NCBI GenBank assembly: GCA_001839685.1 | Contig: MLAK01000550.1 | Span: 68,232-109,406 of the forward strand | From: Tritrichomonas foetus | Lineage: Eukaryota; Parabasalia; Tritrichomonadida; Tritrichomonadidae | Length of the DNA: 41,175 bases | Direction of reading: 5' to 3' | Part shown: one piece after another, positions 18,701-28,213 of the stretch | Numbering within the stretch: position 1 is the first letter of the stretch | Layout of the letters: every line of letters begins with the position of its first letter | Made by a program: the position numbers and the translations under genes | The notes under the pieces: model-generated | Database searches by the model: none | What the model was told of the DNA's origin: nothing | The model's input: only the letters and a program-made list of their open reading frames with translations

Positions 18701-21260
18701 TGAGGAAAGGTTTTATACTTTCATGTTTTTCCAAAAAGTGGCTAATGATAACTTTCTCTATGAAGAAATTCATGCTGCAGTTGTTGCTTTGTTGCATTCA
18801 GGTCCTGTCTTTCGAAAGCATGCTGATTTCAGAGGTAATTATATATTTGTTGATGAATGCTTATCACCAATACTTCAATACCATTCATTTTTGTTTCCAT
18901 TGTTTTCAAAAGAATGTTTTTCATTAAATTCTTCTTACTTTCGAGCAATTTGCGAGCAATTTGTTGGAAATCGAGACGATAAACTTGAAATTTTGACCAA
19001 ACGTGAAATCAAAGCAAATTCAGACGCGTTTTCAAAGAGAGCAATTCTGCTATTACTTGCTTTTCTGTTTTCCAAATTAGAAAAGAATTTTCATGATATT
19101 TGCTTGAAATTAATGAGACGAATTGCGTCTTTAACATCAGCTTTAGTAATGCCAAATGATAACTCAAAAATAATCAAAATAAATCAAGCTAGCAATGTTT
19201 TAAACGCAGTTTTTGAAAGCTTTCCATTTGTTGCTTCTGATGTTTTCATTGAAGGAATGAATCAAATAAAAATTGGTGTTTCTTCTCCAGTTGCCTCTCA
19301 AATTTTAGATGTTTTATGCCAAGCCGCTTTACAAATTGATTTGAATTCAAAAGCAATATCTTTTGTTTCACATTTAGTTGAGTTATATCATTCAATTTCA
19401 CGTTCATTTGATTCTCAATATTGTAAAATATTTTTAAACTTTTGTATCAATTCTGAACCAAATAGAAGATATCTTCAATTAGCACTTTTCCCACTTAAAC
19501 GAATTGAGGCAACAAAATTAATATTATCATCACTAATTAGGCATTTCCCCGATAGTTTTGTGCCACGTGTGATTCAAACAACGAAATTGGGAAGCTGGTT
19601 TTATTATCGTGTTTTAATGAGCGAATACCAATCTTCTTATAGTGTTGATTGTTGTGTTTATTTAATGAAGCAGCTTTGTGAAACTCATTTTTCTGCATTA
19701 GTTTCGCATTTAACTCATATTATTCACTTCTGCTTACTTTTCTATACATCTGTTCATGGAGTTCCGCAATTATTAAATATGCTTGGGAAACAAATGAAAG
19801 TTGACATTTGTACAATAGATCAAAAAGATGTCGACTTTAGTACAGCTGTACCTGCATTAACATCTTATTTCACGCGTGAAAAAGTTGAAGAATGGGAGCA
19901 TATTGCTTTGATTTGGTATGTTTCATGTGGAGATTTACAAGTTGCAATGAAAAGTGGAGAAATTTTTGCTCTTCTTCCTGCTCATAAATGGGATATGATA
20001 ACACCAATCTGCAGATCAATCCATACGGTATTTTCATGCCCCTCATTAAAGAAACATTCTGTCGTATTCAAATATCCGGTTTGCGGTTTGAATATGATTT
20101 GTTCAATTTTACAAACTGCAAAAGTTCCAACAAAAGTTTCAGAGAAATTGTTTACTTTTCTTTGTGCATTTATTGGAACTCCAGACACTAAAATAATTTG
20201 TACACTCTTCAAAATATTTTCAGTTTTTGTTGAAAATTCAGAAATGGTAGAAACCATGAATCTTCTTGAACTTTATCTTAAAATAGTTCGATATTTGAAT
20301 CCATCAAATGATTTATTAACTCGTTCTGCGTCCCTTTTCTTAGTATCTGTTATAATTAATGTTCCAGATGCAAAAATAAGAGCAGTAACGTTTTGTTTAC
20401 TCCTTCCAATTATTTATTCAAGCTTATCTGGAAGTAATCTTGATGTTAAAACAACAGATGAAATTCTCAAAATGCTAACATCAGCACAATTAGGTGGAAC
20501 ATTACCAACCATTATTGCAGACTTCGTTCAAATAAGAGAATCACCTGCACTTTTCTTAGGGAAGATTATAAATGATCTTTATGTTAATCACTTAAGTGAC
20601 ATTGAATGTATTGGCAGTTATTATGCTTCAATGTGTAGTTTTGAAGATGCGTCTGCCGTTTTCGAAATAGTTTTGAACTTGTTTAACGTTTCAGATAAAG
20701 ACTGGTTCATTGAAAACTTTATCGGCGTTGTAAAAGCCGCATGCAAGCATAGAGAGCATGGATTGAAACTACTTGCGGCAATAACCGAGAAATACCGCGG
20801 TGCAATGTTTACTTGGGAAGGTGCTTTGAAACAAAATGATAAAGAAAATTGCACTGATTTAGATTTCTCTTTTGATAATCTTGTTCAACAATTGACAGAA
20901 GTTTCCCAAACAATTCCAAAGAAGAAAGTTCCAAACGGTGAAGTTTCTTTGAGTTTGTATGAAACAATGATTCCTATGATTCCACTTGTTAGAGACTCAC
21001 TTAAATATTATCAAGAATCACTCAATGAAGTTAAACAAATGACACCACAACCTTTAACAACTGATACTGAAGATTACATTAAATTGAAACAAATTAAAAC
21101 TATTCCATATGAACCTGATGTTGCAGAACAGAGTCTTGATATATTCGAGAAGCATATTGTTCCAGTAAGTGAAGGAATAGATGAAAAACCAACAGAAAAA
21201 ATACCAGTCGAATTTTTTATACCAGATAATTTGGATGAATTCTATGAGCGCCTAATCTAG
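15771..21260 (+). CDS. Giant alpha-helical repeat protein, candidate Furry/Mor2/PAG1-type cell morphogenesis protein
   Basis: An uninterrupted 1829-residue protein made almost wholly of amphipathic helices in the style of HEAT/ARM repeats, with no signal peptide or clear membrane span. Its order of features recalls the Furry/Tao3/Mor2/PAG1 family, large scaffolds that work with NDR kinases in polarity and morphogenesis. The N-terminal quarter has the segment LRYVTLQTDDGD...VAKNYAMKFP (from about residue 259), which resembles a conserved stretch of the family's N-terminal domain. Later segments such as SPFVEIRILCLSLAKLL look like HEAT units. The last 100 residues are more polar and probably disordered. 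Fungal and animal members are usually longer (over 2000 residues). The assignment is from memory of the family pattern; a generic HEAT scaffold is the alternative. The start ATG has no competitor nearby. Confidence 0.5.
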   Translation: MSHQGGKSAAIFSSVFPNVIRATNRYFLRIIKYMRSILPPASNAQIHKSEIFQKMGYFPYGNDTYVESTQKLVTLGKTNPDDAIEILTTMNPFSKNPTLYNTFLEGLGCAAEESQVIQRFLQLSAMYIFADTIPQILSFVDHKLSENSLLLDAILQLINSNVDYYECREPFRSVFDKHWRIIIKQCSVIIGLLSIHSFDSIYPFFTSFIKNINQNNAQNIKMYRFIRIPPSIMKDHSFLVVDTIKHHRRTPEIMKPLISYLRYVTLQTDDGDTIANILVAKNYAMKFPDYKQHTTEIDAIITSKKPNLSIDNFIEFITKLFSEVQPPNMTKKQLGNDYLKPKIQLRCFLYLLRGSKFDETFFWRKGEINGRIDPSLEREYMWNPTAPVSRIFSVFKPFFEKIDNPSDYLVKAIFENFAMRNVEQTISTISLFLLNSSESKTLVLLQTLSYIALKHSQTFNETTKSTLFTMLQKYTISEISSFVISPPVLLENQLSSDLDPNYVPEPSQFIAKLVTQADEADFYIKKQLSAFEFKRCVLSYQQNIVRSRRIYDKITIWLISLLSKYIQSINSLNFIQILIQLSFSSKYNIALFSLYTLEYLYLKFNDLQVMIIDAILKELLNIDNDHRNATFMALLEHLLKRKFPSSPSCHFNEKLETIIFLHLASPFVEIRILCLSLAKLLDCPLFSVQTYRIQSRFPEIKLPILKFEEICESSCLLLYSIFYSEVLINIKNPTIINTLKSIDVSSHIRFPPKIIQLTDDKVFSFQRKILLSVMHYCLYTLTKSQYENIQKDLALLSPYNFLTCYSITKPFLISTNEESDALKKVIQYLLQNQTPEIVWPFEFLLVFANTASFHHLSLLLTIIVKQMKSFENKNLIFLTNLLTLLKNISQLPDVQLLFAAFPNSFNCMKEFFVCFESYIKKTSVTSLNDEIKPLILIYAKIIKNVSNAITAPFDAGLTGSIHAYRPYEFTYSLNWTIEERFYTFMFFQKVANDNFLYEEIHAAVVALLHSGPVFRKHADFRGNYIFVDECLSPILQYHSFLFPLFSKECFSLNSSYFRAICEQFVGNRDDKLEILTKREIKANSDAFSKRAILLLLAFLFSKLEKNFHDICLKLMRRIASLTSALVMPNDNSKIIKINQASNVLNAVFESFPFVASDVFIEGMNQIKIGVSSPVASQILDVLCQAALQIDLNSKAISFVSHLVELYHSISRSFDSQYCKIFLNFCINSEPNRRYLQLALFPLKRIEATKLILSSLIRHFPDSFVPRVIQTTKLGSWFYYRVLMSEYQSSYSVDCCVYLMKQLCETHFSALVSHLTHIIHFCLLFYTSVHGVPQLLNMLGKQMKVDICTIDQKDVDFSTAVPALTSYFTREKVEEWEHIALIWYVSCGDLQVAMKSGEIFALLPAHKWDMITPICRSIHTVFSCPSLKKHSVVFKYPVCGLNMICSILQTAKVPTKVSEKLFTFLCAFIGTPDTKIICTLFKIFSVFVENSEMVETMNLLELYLKIVRYLNPSNDLLTRSASLFLVSVIINVPDAKIRAVTFCLLLPIIYSSLSGSNLDVKTTDEILKMLTSAQLGGTLPTIIADFVQIRESPALFLGKIINDLYVNHLSDIECIGSYYASMCSFEDASAVFEIVLNLFNVSDKDWFIENFIGVVKAACKHREHGLKLLAAITEKYRGAMFTWEGALKQNDKENCTDLDFSFDNLVQQLTEVSQTIPKKKVPNGEVSLSLYETMIPMIPLVRDSLKYYQESLNEVKQMTPQPLTTDTEDYIKLKQIKTIPYEPDVAEQSLDIFEKHIVPVSEGIDEKPTEKIPVEFFIPDNLDEFYERLI

Positions 21261-21741
21261 ATATATTTAATGATTATTTTTCCAAATTGATAAGTACTTT
21301 TATTGTATTTGTTTATAATAAATTTGTTTGTAAGCTATTTTGAAATTTTTTTATCTTTTTTATTTTTAAAAATGATTGATTCCACTTCCAGGAAAAATAC
21401 ATCATATTATCTCTCTGGCTCATAATTTTTTCGACAAAGTTATTCATTTGAATTGATGCAAGAATCTCAGTTAATTAAATAATTGATGTGATAATTTAGG
21501 ATAATTACACCTTCAATTTTGTCCAGTCATGACTATTATATAACAACAACATCGTAATTAGCTATTCTCAATTATTTCATCAAAGATATTTTTCTCACAT
21601 GAACCCCATCAAAAAATCACCATTATTATTTGAGAGAAATTCTGAAAATTATACCTTCGACCGTTTGAATCTAAGATTTTGTACTTTTCATTCAAAAGTT
21701 TATTTTTTTTCGCACGTTATTTGATTTTCAAACTTTTTTTG
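21261..21741. other. Intergenic; candidate initiator TCATT at 21688-21692
   Basis: 481 bp between two plus-strand genes. It contains TAATAAA-like sequence (about 21316) that could serve the upstream gene's 3' end. TCATT at 21688-21692 fits the initiator but sits about 50 bases before the likely ATG, farther than usual. The open frame continues upstream of 21742, but without an ATG. Confidence 0.45.
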
Positions 21742-24300
21742 ATGTTCGGGCAAGAAGGCGAGCAGCTCGAAAAATTACGTATTCAACGTCGCCAGCAATA
21801 CGCCGCTGATCTCAAGCAACAAATCGATATTCACAGTGGACAATCAGCTTTTAAGTCCAGCGCAGCGAATCATATTATCGGATTAAATAATAATTCTGCT
21901 GCTAATCGAAACAATTCGCCGACTCGTTTCTTACAAGCTCAAAATCTTCAAACTGTTCAACCACCACCAATTCAACAACAGCCTCTCGCGCCACCAACGC
22001 TTGATATGCAATCGTATGCAGAATCTGCGAGAGGATTTGATGCGAATACTCAAAAATTACAATACTTAATTGACAGAAGTCTTGGAATTGAATTGCCATT
22101 GAAAATGAAGCCATATTACGAACAAGTCAATCAAATATCTAATAAAGTCGAAAATTCAATTACTTCCAATCAAAACTCAATTTCTTCACTTCGCGATAAA
22201 ATTAACGAAATTACTTTAAATATTAGCAGTATCAATCAAAAATGTGCAGATAATAATGATAAAATCGCACAGGAAATTGGAAATTTAAGACAAGAAACAA
22301 ACAGAAATAATGATGTTATTCAAAATCGAATTCAAACAATAGAAACCGGAATTTCACAATTCCAAGATGCAATTTCAACTTTATTGAGAAGACAGCAACA
22401 ATTTGAACAAATTGTTGCTGATCAAATCAGCCAACTTTCAAATAAAATAAATATTGTCTCAAAAATTTCATCAGATAGTGATTTACACATAATGCAACAA
22501 ATGGAAGGTCTTAACCGCCAAACCGTTGCCACTTTTACTCAAATGGGTCAGCAAATTCAATCAGTTTCAAATGCTCTTGAAGAATCTTTCTCTACATTCG
22601 CAGGAGAAACTAAAAAGAGTTTTGAAATCGTCCGAAATGAAGCAGAAGAATCAATTAATCATGTCGAAAGCGTGGTTACTCAAAATTCATTAGAAATTTC
22701 AAATGCACTCAAAACTATTCAAGGAGAAGTTGTTGATACAATCGGCGCAATTGCAAATTATTCAAAAACATCAACAAATGCTATTCAAAACGCTGTTGTT
22801 GCTGATCATACAAATAGAAAACGAAATGAACAAAGAATTCAAGATGCTTATAATACATTTACTGTTTCAATTGCTGAACAAATCAGTAATAGTGCAAGAA
22901 ATGTTGAAAAGCTTGAAAACAATCAACGAGTTTTTGTGGAACAACAATGTGCTTCTTATCTTGCTACATGGAAATCAGATCTTTCCTCATTTTTGAAGGA
23001 TGTCAGTTCAACTGTTGGTGAATGTCAAAAGAAATCCTCTGAAATTGAAAAGAAATTGAATGAATATGTGGTTTCTGTTGGAAAGAGACAAGATGAAATT
23101 CTTGATTTGGTTAATCAAAAATCTCAAATTTCAAGTGACACAAATAATAAAGACATGAGTACTAACGAAATGTTGGAAAATAGAATTGTTTTACTCGAAA
23201 AGAGACTTTATGAATTAAATAATTTGTCTGATCAACAAAATCAACAAAATTCACCACAACAGAAACAGTTGCCTAATAAAGAACCAACAAAGTTATTGGC
23301 TTCTGATCCAAGAGTGTCACTTATTCCACCACCAAGGAATCCTCGCCAAATGACTCAACAAAAAATGGGACCATTTAGACCCCCAACAGTGAAATTACCC
23401 TCACAAATTGCAAACGATGACAAACTATCAAGTCAACCACCTTCTGTTACTCCATCTGAAACACCTCGAGGTTTGTTTAAGCCACAACAACAATACCAAA
23501 AACCTGTCATTGATCCAAAATTTAATTCTAATAATATTCAAAAAAATATTCAACAACCAACTGATACAGAAGAAACAACCGAAACAATGACAGAGTCAGT
23601 AACAGACTCTGTAGCTGAACCAGAACCAGAAACTGTACAGACTCCTGAAATTCCAGAAAAGAAACCAAAAATCAATACAAAGCCGGAAATTTACATAAAC
23701 AAGCAGCCACTTATTGAGCCAAGGAAAGCAAAAGTAACAAAACTTCCTGAAGATCAAATCCCCACATCAAATCAACCAACCACAGAATCAAAAATACCAG
23801 AAATCCAAAGTCCTTCAAATAAGCCTTTTAATCCTGAAGACCAAATCATCAAAAAGAAGAATGATGAAGATGATAAATGGCCTGAAACCCCAGTTGAAAC
23901 TGCTAGACGACGCCCACAGCCAAAGAAAAAACCACAACCTACAACAACACACGAAAAAACGCAGAAAAATAATGAAACGCTATTGAAGAAGACTACTTCA
24001 CCAAGAATACCAAAAGATGGTTCCAATAAAGATAATCCACCTAATCATGAAAATAAAGATAATGGAAGAAAGAAAGATCAAGATAAGAAACCTGAAAAGA
24101 AGCAACTAAAACCAACTCCTGCACCTAAACCAGAAACCAGTAATGAGAAGGAACTTGAAAATAATGATCCAATTGATTTGGCCATGTTTAACGACAGTGG
24201 ATCACTTAGTGAATTTTCTTATTTCAAAGAACCTCCTAAACAGCCACCTCAAGAGGAACCAACAAAGAAAGGAAAAAGGCGGCTATTTGGTAGAAAATGA
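21742..24300 (+). CDS. Coiled-coil protein with basic, proline-rich C-terminus, probably cytoskeletal
   Basis: An 852-residue protein I cannot assign to a named family. The N-terminus, MFGQEGEQLEKLRIQRRQQ then YAADLKQQID, resembles short motifs at the start of centrosomal/ciliary coiled-coil proteins such as CSPP1. A Gln/Pro-rich stretch follows (about 50-95). Long heptad-rich helices with many Gln, Asn and Ser fill about 122-495. From about 500 on it is low complexity, rich in Pro, Lys, Glu and Thr, ending GKRRLFGRK. The layout suggests an elongated scaffold binding microtubules or basal-body parts; this is inference. The start is the first in-frame ATG; the open frame upstream is hydrophobic and AT-rich and has no ATG. 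Confidence 0.75.
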   Translation: MFGQEGEQLEKLRIQRRQQYAADLKQQIDIHSGQSAFKSSAANHIIGLNNNSAANRNNSPTRFLQAQNLQTVQPPPIQQQPLAPPTLDMQSYAESARGFDANTQKLQYLIDRSLGIELPLKMKPYYEQVNQISNKVENSITSNQNSISSLRDKINEITLNISSINQKCADNNDKIAQEIGNLRQETNRNNDVIQNRIQTIETGISQFQDAISTLLRRQQQFEQIVADQISQLSNKINIVSKISSDSDLHIMQQMEGLNRQTVATFTQMGQQIQSVSNALEESFSTFAGETKKSFEIVRNEAEESINHVESVVTQNSLEISNALKTIQGEVVDTIGAIANYSKTSTNAIQNAVVADHTNRKRNEQRIQDAYNTFTVSIAEQISNSARNVEKLENNQRVFVEQQCASYLATWKSDLSSFLKDVSSTVGECQKKSSEIEKKLNEYVVSVGKRQDEILDLVNQKSQISSDTNNKDMSTNEMLENRIVLLEKRLYELNNLSDQQNQQNSPQQKQLPNKEPTKLLASDPRVSLIPPPRNPRQMTQQKMGPFRPPTVKLPSQIANDDKLSSQPPSVTPSETPRGLFKPQQQYQKPVIDPKFNSNNIQKNIQQPTDTEETTETMTESVTDSVAEPEPETVQTPEIPEKKPKINTKPEIYINKQPLIEPRKAKVTKLPEDQIPTSNQPTTESKIPEIQSPSNKPFNPEDQIIKKKNDEDDKWPETPVETARRRPQPKKKPQPTTTHEKTQKNNETLLKKTTSPRIPKDGSNKDNPPNHENKDNGRKKDQDKKPEKKQLKPTPAPKPETSNEKELENNDPIDLAMFNDSGSLSEFSYFKEPPKQPPQEEPTKKGKRRLFGRK

Positions 24301-24759
24301 TTTCTAACTTTCGATCATTGTTTTTGGAATTTGTATTGTATTTATTTTTTGTAAATAAAAATTTTAATTCGCTACTTTTTGGATATTATTTTCTTCAAAT
24401 TTAAACTCTAAATAGATTGTTCAAATGCTTGATGCACTTGTTCAAATAGTCTAAGGAATAATTAACTCACAATTCTATGATAATCGTTTTCAACGAAATC
24501 AGATAATCATTTGTTGTCTGAGTGAAGTGACTTTATGAAATATTGAAATTCAGGATTTTTTTTCCTATGAGTCTCTGCCGAAATTTACATTTTTCAACTA
24601 ACGTATTTTAGCATGTCAGTTATTCATTCATTGAATTCAATTGAATATACTCTGTAAAATCTGAGATACATACTAAAAAAGAAAATTTGTTTTGACAGTT
24701 ATTTGAAAAGCTTCAGGCACTATTACAATTCAAAACTGCCAATATTCAAAATATTCAAA
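24301..24759. other. Intergenic, no gene seen
   Basis: 459 bp. TTGTAAATAAA about 50 bases after the coiled-coil gene's stop is a likely 3'-end signal. No other coding or RNA feature recognised. Confidence 0.5.
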
Positions 24760-26547
24760 ATGTTTTTGCCCATGAACACCTCATTTATCAACGAAATGGA
24801 AAGTGAATCCAAGTTATTAAATTGTCCGATTGAGAAGTTGGCTGATTTGCAAAACTTCCTTATTAATGAAATTGATCAAGAAAAATGTAATCCTGATTCT
24901 TTATATTCGATTTCTTTAGACATCTATGAGACAAATAATTTGTGTGATTTAGATATTATCTCTGATATATTTCTCACAGCCATCATAGCGGCACCAAATT
25001 TAGTCAATTCTTATCAAACCATCATTGGGGAATTTGAAGGTGTTTCTGATCAAATTATCAGTAATCTCAACGATTTCAAACATCGTTTCAACAATAAAAA
25101 ACACTCAAAACTGAAACTTAAACACTTTTTTGACCAAATGAAACCAAAATTCAAATATTTCTCTAACTTTTCAAGCGACCTCACAAAAATCTTAGAAAAT
25201 GATGATGTTTCTCAATTAAATGATTTATTGGAAGAAGAAGAAATGTATGAAGAAACAATGAAAGATGCAGAATATTATGTGAAAGATTGTTTTTTAGTGA
25301 AAACAACAAAAATGTCAATATTTGAGTTTTTCGCATATTTGAGATTAAATAAATGTTTGAAAGTCCTTATTCACAAATACAATCCGAGTTTTGAAGTATT
25401 TCAAAACAGTTTAATTGGGAAATATATCATTTATGGAAATAATTATGAAGCTTTGGAAATATTTGAAGAATTGTTTGGTGTTTCAAACACTAAAAAACTT
25501 TTTAAAAGGTATCTTTCATTAATGATTAAATATCATAGAGATTCTTTCATTAAATATTTAAAGAAAGGACTTAGTTCCAAAAAGAAAATGAAATTCAGAA
25601 AGAAGATTAGTGAAATATCGTTATATTATCTGAATTTTAATTACATTAATACTGATCAACCAAGTCATCAAGCATTCACTTATAATTGGTCTTGGGTATA
25701 TTATAAATTTTTTCCTGAAGAACAGAAGTCGAGCGAATTGACTCCTTTTAATTTAATTCACCATCAAATTCCTAAAGATTATTACTTTAAATATGACACT
25801 TTCACAGAATATCAGAAAAAGGCATTGAAAAGATATATTGAAACTTTCTCAAACAGTAAAAAATCTGATTATTTAAATGTGATATGGGAGACGATACAAA
25901 AGATTAAATCATTCAGTGAGACTATTGAAGGAAATGATGAAGGAAAAGTTCGACAGTTTGTCAAACAGTTGCAATTGTTAGTAAGAATTGCTCCAAATTA
26001 CCTTGGACTCTTAAAAATGGAAGGTGATATTAAAGAATACCCTTTCAATATTTGCTATCATTATGAAACACCATTATCATTAATTCTTAAAGAAAATCAT
26101 AAGGTCTTTCAATCAATATTTCTAGAATTACTAAAAGATGAAAGTGTAGATCCAAACATTCATTTTCAAATGCTTACTAATAATCAATTTGGAACATTTT
26201 TTACACCACTTACTTTTTGTATTGAAAATGAGAAGATTCACTACATTGACTATCTAATGAAAAACCCCAAAATTGAAGTAAATGCACAAATCAAAATTGT
26301 TGAAATGGCATGGATGAATGGTTCAGAATTAGTTATATTAATGAATCCATTTACTTATGCACTATACCTTGATAAACTATCAATTGCTGAACATTTATTT
26401 TCACTTAACAAAAAAATTGCGAACATATACTATGATTCAACAAATTTTGATAATGGGAATACATTATTTATTACTAACAAAAATTACGCTGATGATGATC
26501 GATTTAGTAAATTTGAGGATTTTTTGGAATCAGTAATCGAAAAATAA
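24760..26547 (+). CDS. Degenerate ankyrin-repeat protein of trichomonad type
   Basis: About 595 residues from the first ATG; ATGs at 24772 and 24796 are also possible starts, and TCATT at 24781-24785 would serve the latter. The N-terminal 100 residues are helical and acidic. The middle (about 190-300) has helix pairs such as FEFFAYLRLNKCLKVLIHKYNP that look like worn ankyrin or DUF3447 units. The region about 436-560 has the best ankyrin-like units (ETPLSLILKENHKVFQSIF, FTPLTFCIENEKIHYIDYLM). The family is very large in trichomonads and the role of this member is unknown; protein binding is inferred. No signal peptide or membrane span. It points toward the mariner element and converges with the BspA-like gene. 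Confidence 0.7.
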   Translation: MFLPMNTSFINEMESESKLLNCPIEKLADLQNFLINEIDQEKCNPDSLYSISLDIYETNNLCDLDIISDIFLTAIIAAPNLVNSYQTIIGEFEGVSDQIISNLNDFKHRFNNKKHSKLKLKHFFDQMKPKFKYFSNFSSDLTKILENDDVSQLNDLLEEEEMYEETMKDAEYYVKDCFLVKTTKMSIFEFFAYLRLNKCLKVLIHKYNPSFEVFQNSLIGKYIIYGNNYEALEIFEELFGVSNTKKLFKRYLSLMIKYHRDSFIKYLKKGLSSKKKMKFRKKISEISLYYLNFNYINTDQPSHQAFTYNWSWVYYKFFPEEQKSSELTPFNLIHHQIPKDYYFKYDTFTEYQKKALKRYIETFSNSKKSDYLNVIWETIQKIKSFSETIEGNDEGKVRQFVKQLQLLVRIAPNYLGLLKMEGDIKEYPFNICYHYETPLSLILKENHKVFQSIFLELLKDESVDPNIHFQMLTNNQFGTFFTPLTFCIENEKIHYIDYLMKNPKIEVNAQIKIVEMAWMNGSELVILMNPFTYALYLDKLSIAEHLFSLNKKIANIYYDSTNFDNGNTLFITNKNYADDDRFSKFEDFLESVIEK

Positions 26548-26855
26548 TCATATATATGAATAGATTGACATTAAACGATGTGATTCCCTTTGGTTGATGC
26601 ATTTTTTCCCCATCTCTTTTTCGTTTCTTCATTTTTTCATCTTTAATTTTTACTCTAGATAATTTTTGATTTAGCTCGAGAATAATTGAATTTTTGTTTG
26701 CATTGTGATGAATTAAATACGAAAATTAATAATCCATACTTATTAATCTGGATTCAAAGCAATAAAAACTCGAGAAAAGAATGAAATGACATGAGAAGAA
26801 AATGAAAGAACGAACTTTTTTTTTTTGATAAAAAAATGAAAAGATTGATATGAAT
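26548..26855. other. Intergenic flank of the mariner insertion
   Basis: 308 bp after the ankyrin-type gene, AT-rich with a T run near 26818-26826. No gene or further repeat seen. It ends at the TA next to the element's left terminal repeat. Confidence 0.5.
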
Positions 26856-26857
26856 TA

Positions 26858-26885
26858 TAGGGTGTCCGGTAATGTGATGTCACTA
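26858..26885 (+). repeat. Mariner left terminal inverted repeat
   Basis: Begins TAGGGTGTCCGG and ends GTGATGTCACTA; the four bases between differ from the right copy. Confidence 0.93.
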
Positions 26886-26933
26886 AGTATAATAAAGTCA
26901 TTTCTAATAAGTNATTTTTTATTGATAAGTATT

Positions 26934-27925
26934 TCAAAATATGTAGTCTCCATTGGCATCAATAACTTTTTTCAGTCTATTTTGCCATTCTGCAAAAACT
27001 GAAAACAAAGTTTCCGATGGAATTTCATTGAAAATTTGGACTATTGTTTGAATCAAATGGCTTGGTGATTCAAAAACAATTCCTTTAACTTTTTCTTTAA
27101 TAGTTCCAAATAAAAAAAAGTCGCTAGGCGCCAAATCAGGTGAATATGCCGGATGTGGAACTGATTCTAGTGAGTTTTCATTTATATATTTTTTGACAAT
27201 TTTTGCCACATGAGGCTTTGCATTGTCATAATGAACAAATAATTTTTTATAATTATTCGAGTTTTTAAACTCAACAATTTTTGACATAATGGCTGTAATA
27301 TAATATGCAGCATTAAACTTTTCATTTGGCGGCAAAACATCAATATGAATTATCCCATGAGGGTTCCAAAATACAGTCACCATAAATTTAGTGATCTGAA
27401 ACCCTGGATTTTGAATAGTTGGGATTACTGAGTTTTCAGGAATCCATTGTGTATTGAAATCAGTCTTGGAATAAAACCAAGACTCATCTCCNTAGTTTTT
27501 TGTTCTGCATTCAAAATTTTAAGAAGTTTTTTTGCCAATAAAACTCTATTGGCCTTTTGATTTTCTGTTAGAATATGTGGCACCCATCGAAGATGCACAT
27601 GTTTATACATTAATTTTGATGTTAAACGATCATAAATTGTCGATTTTGGTTCACCTAAAACATTAGCAATATATCGACACGATGAATGTGGAAATTCGGT
27701 TAAAACATCTAAAATTTTCCAGTCAAGAATATCATAACTTTGGCACTTTTTCTCTTTTTTCACAGGCTGTGTGTTTTGACTTCTGTTCAGTTCTGCCATG
27801 ACTCGGTAGATTTGTCTTTGAGACAAACATTTTTCTTTCAAGACACTCTTCATTTCTTCATATATTTCTTTGCCCCTTTTTCCTTCAAGCTGCAGAAAAG
27901 TTATGATTGAATGTTGATCAATCAT
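26934..27925 (-). pseudogene. Mariner transposase (D,D34D), frame broken at an undetermined base
   Basis: The N-terminal part (27925 down to about 27493) has the mariner helix-turn-helix near ITFLQLEGKRGKEIYEEM and a second one near YIANVLGEPKSTIYDRL, which bind the terminal repeats. The frame breaks at the N at 27492. Just after it, in another frame, comes GDESW with the first catalytic Asp (codon at 27486-27488). The frame then continues to 26934. HYDNAKPH carries the second Asp (27225-27227) and APSDFFLF the third (27120-27122), with 34 residues between them, the mariner D,D34D signature. Combined length, about 330 residues, is normal. All three catalytic residues and both binding domains are present, so the only defect is at the ambiguous base; the gene may be intact in reality. 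Confidence 0.9.
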
Positions 27926-28100
27926 TTTTTAATAAACGTGCATCGTGTACGTTTATAAATTATTCTTTTTTTTTATGAAAAAGATTCTTTATCTCTATTT
28001 TCAGTCAAGAGAAAAAAAAATTGTTTTCAAAATTTTTATGTTAACATTGCATAGTTTATTATTTATAAATATAATGTATTGATTTCACTTCTAATGTGGG

Positions 28101-28128
28101 TAGTGACATCACGCCTCCGGACACCCTA
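28101..28128 (-). repeat. Mariner right terminal inverted repeat
   Basis: Reverse complement of the left repeat except for a central four-base block; next to the transposase start side. Confidence 0.93.
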
Positions 28129-28213
28129 TAGTTTTATTAGAGAATATTATTTTTAGGCAAATTAAGTTAAAAAATGATGCTTAAAAATAATTAGGATTTA
28201 ATTTTTCACAGAA

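Larger units (their letters stand above)
26858..28128 (-). mobile_element. Mariner (Tc1/mariner superfamily) transposon, full length
   Basis: A 1271-bp element bounded by 28-bp terminal inverted repeats (26858-26885 and 28101-28128). They match at 24 of 28 positions, with the four differences in one central block. TA flanks both ends (26856-26857 and 28129-28130), the standard mariner target duplication. It carries one transposase on the minus strand. It sits between the 3' ends of two convergent genes, a location that probably spared both. Mariner elements (Tvmar1) are known from Trichomonas vaginalis. Two single undetermined bases (26913, 27492) fall inside the element, perhaps from collapsing several copies in assembly. 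Confidence 0.95.
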
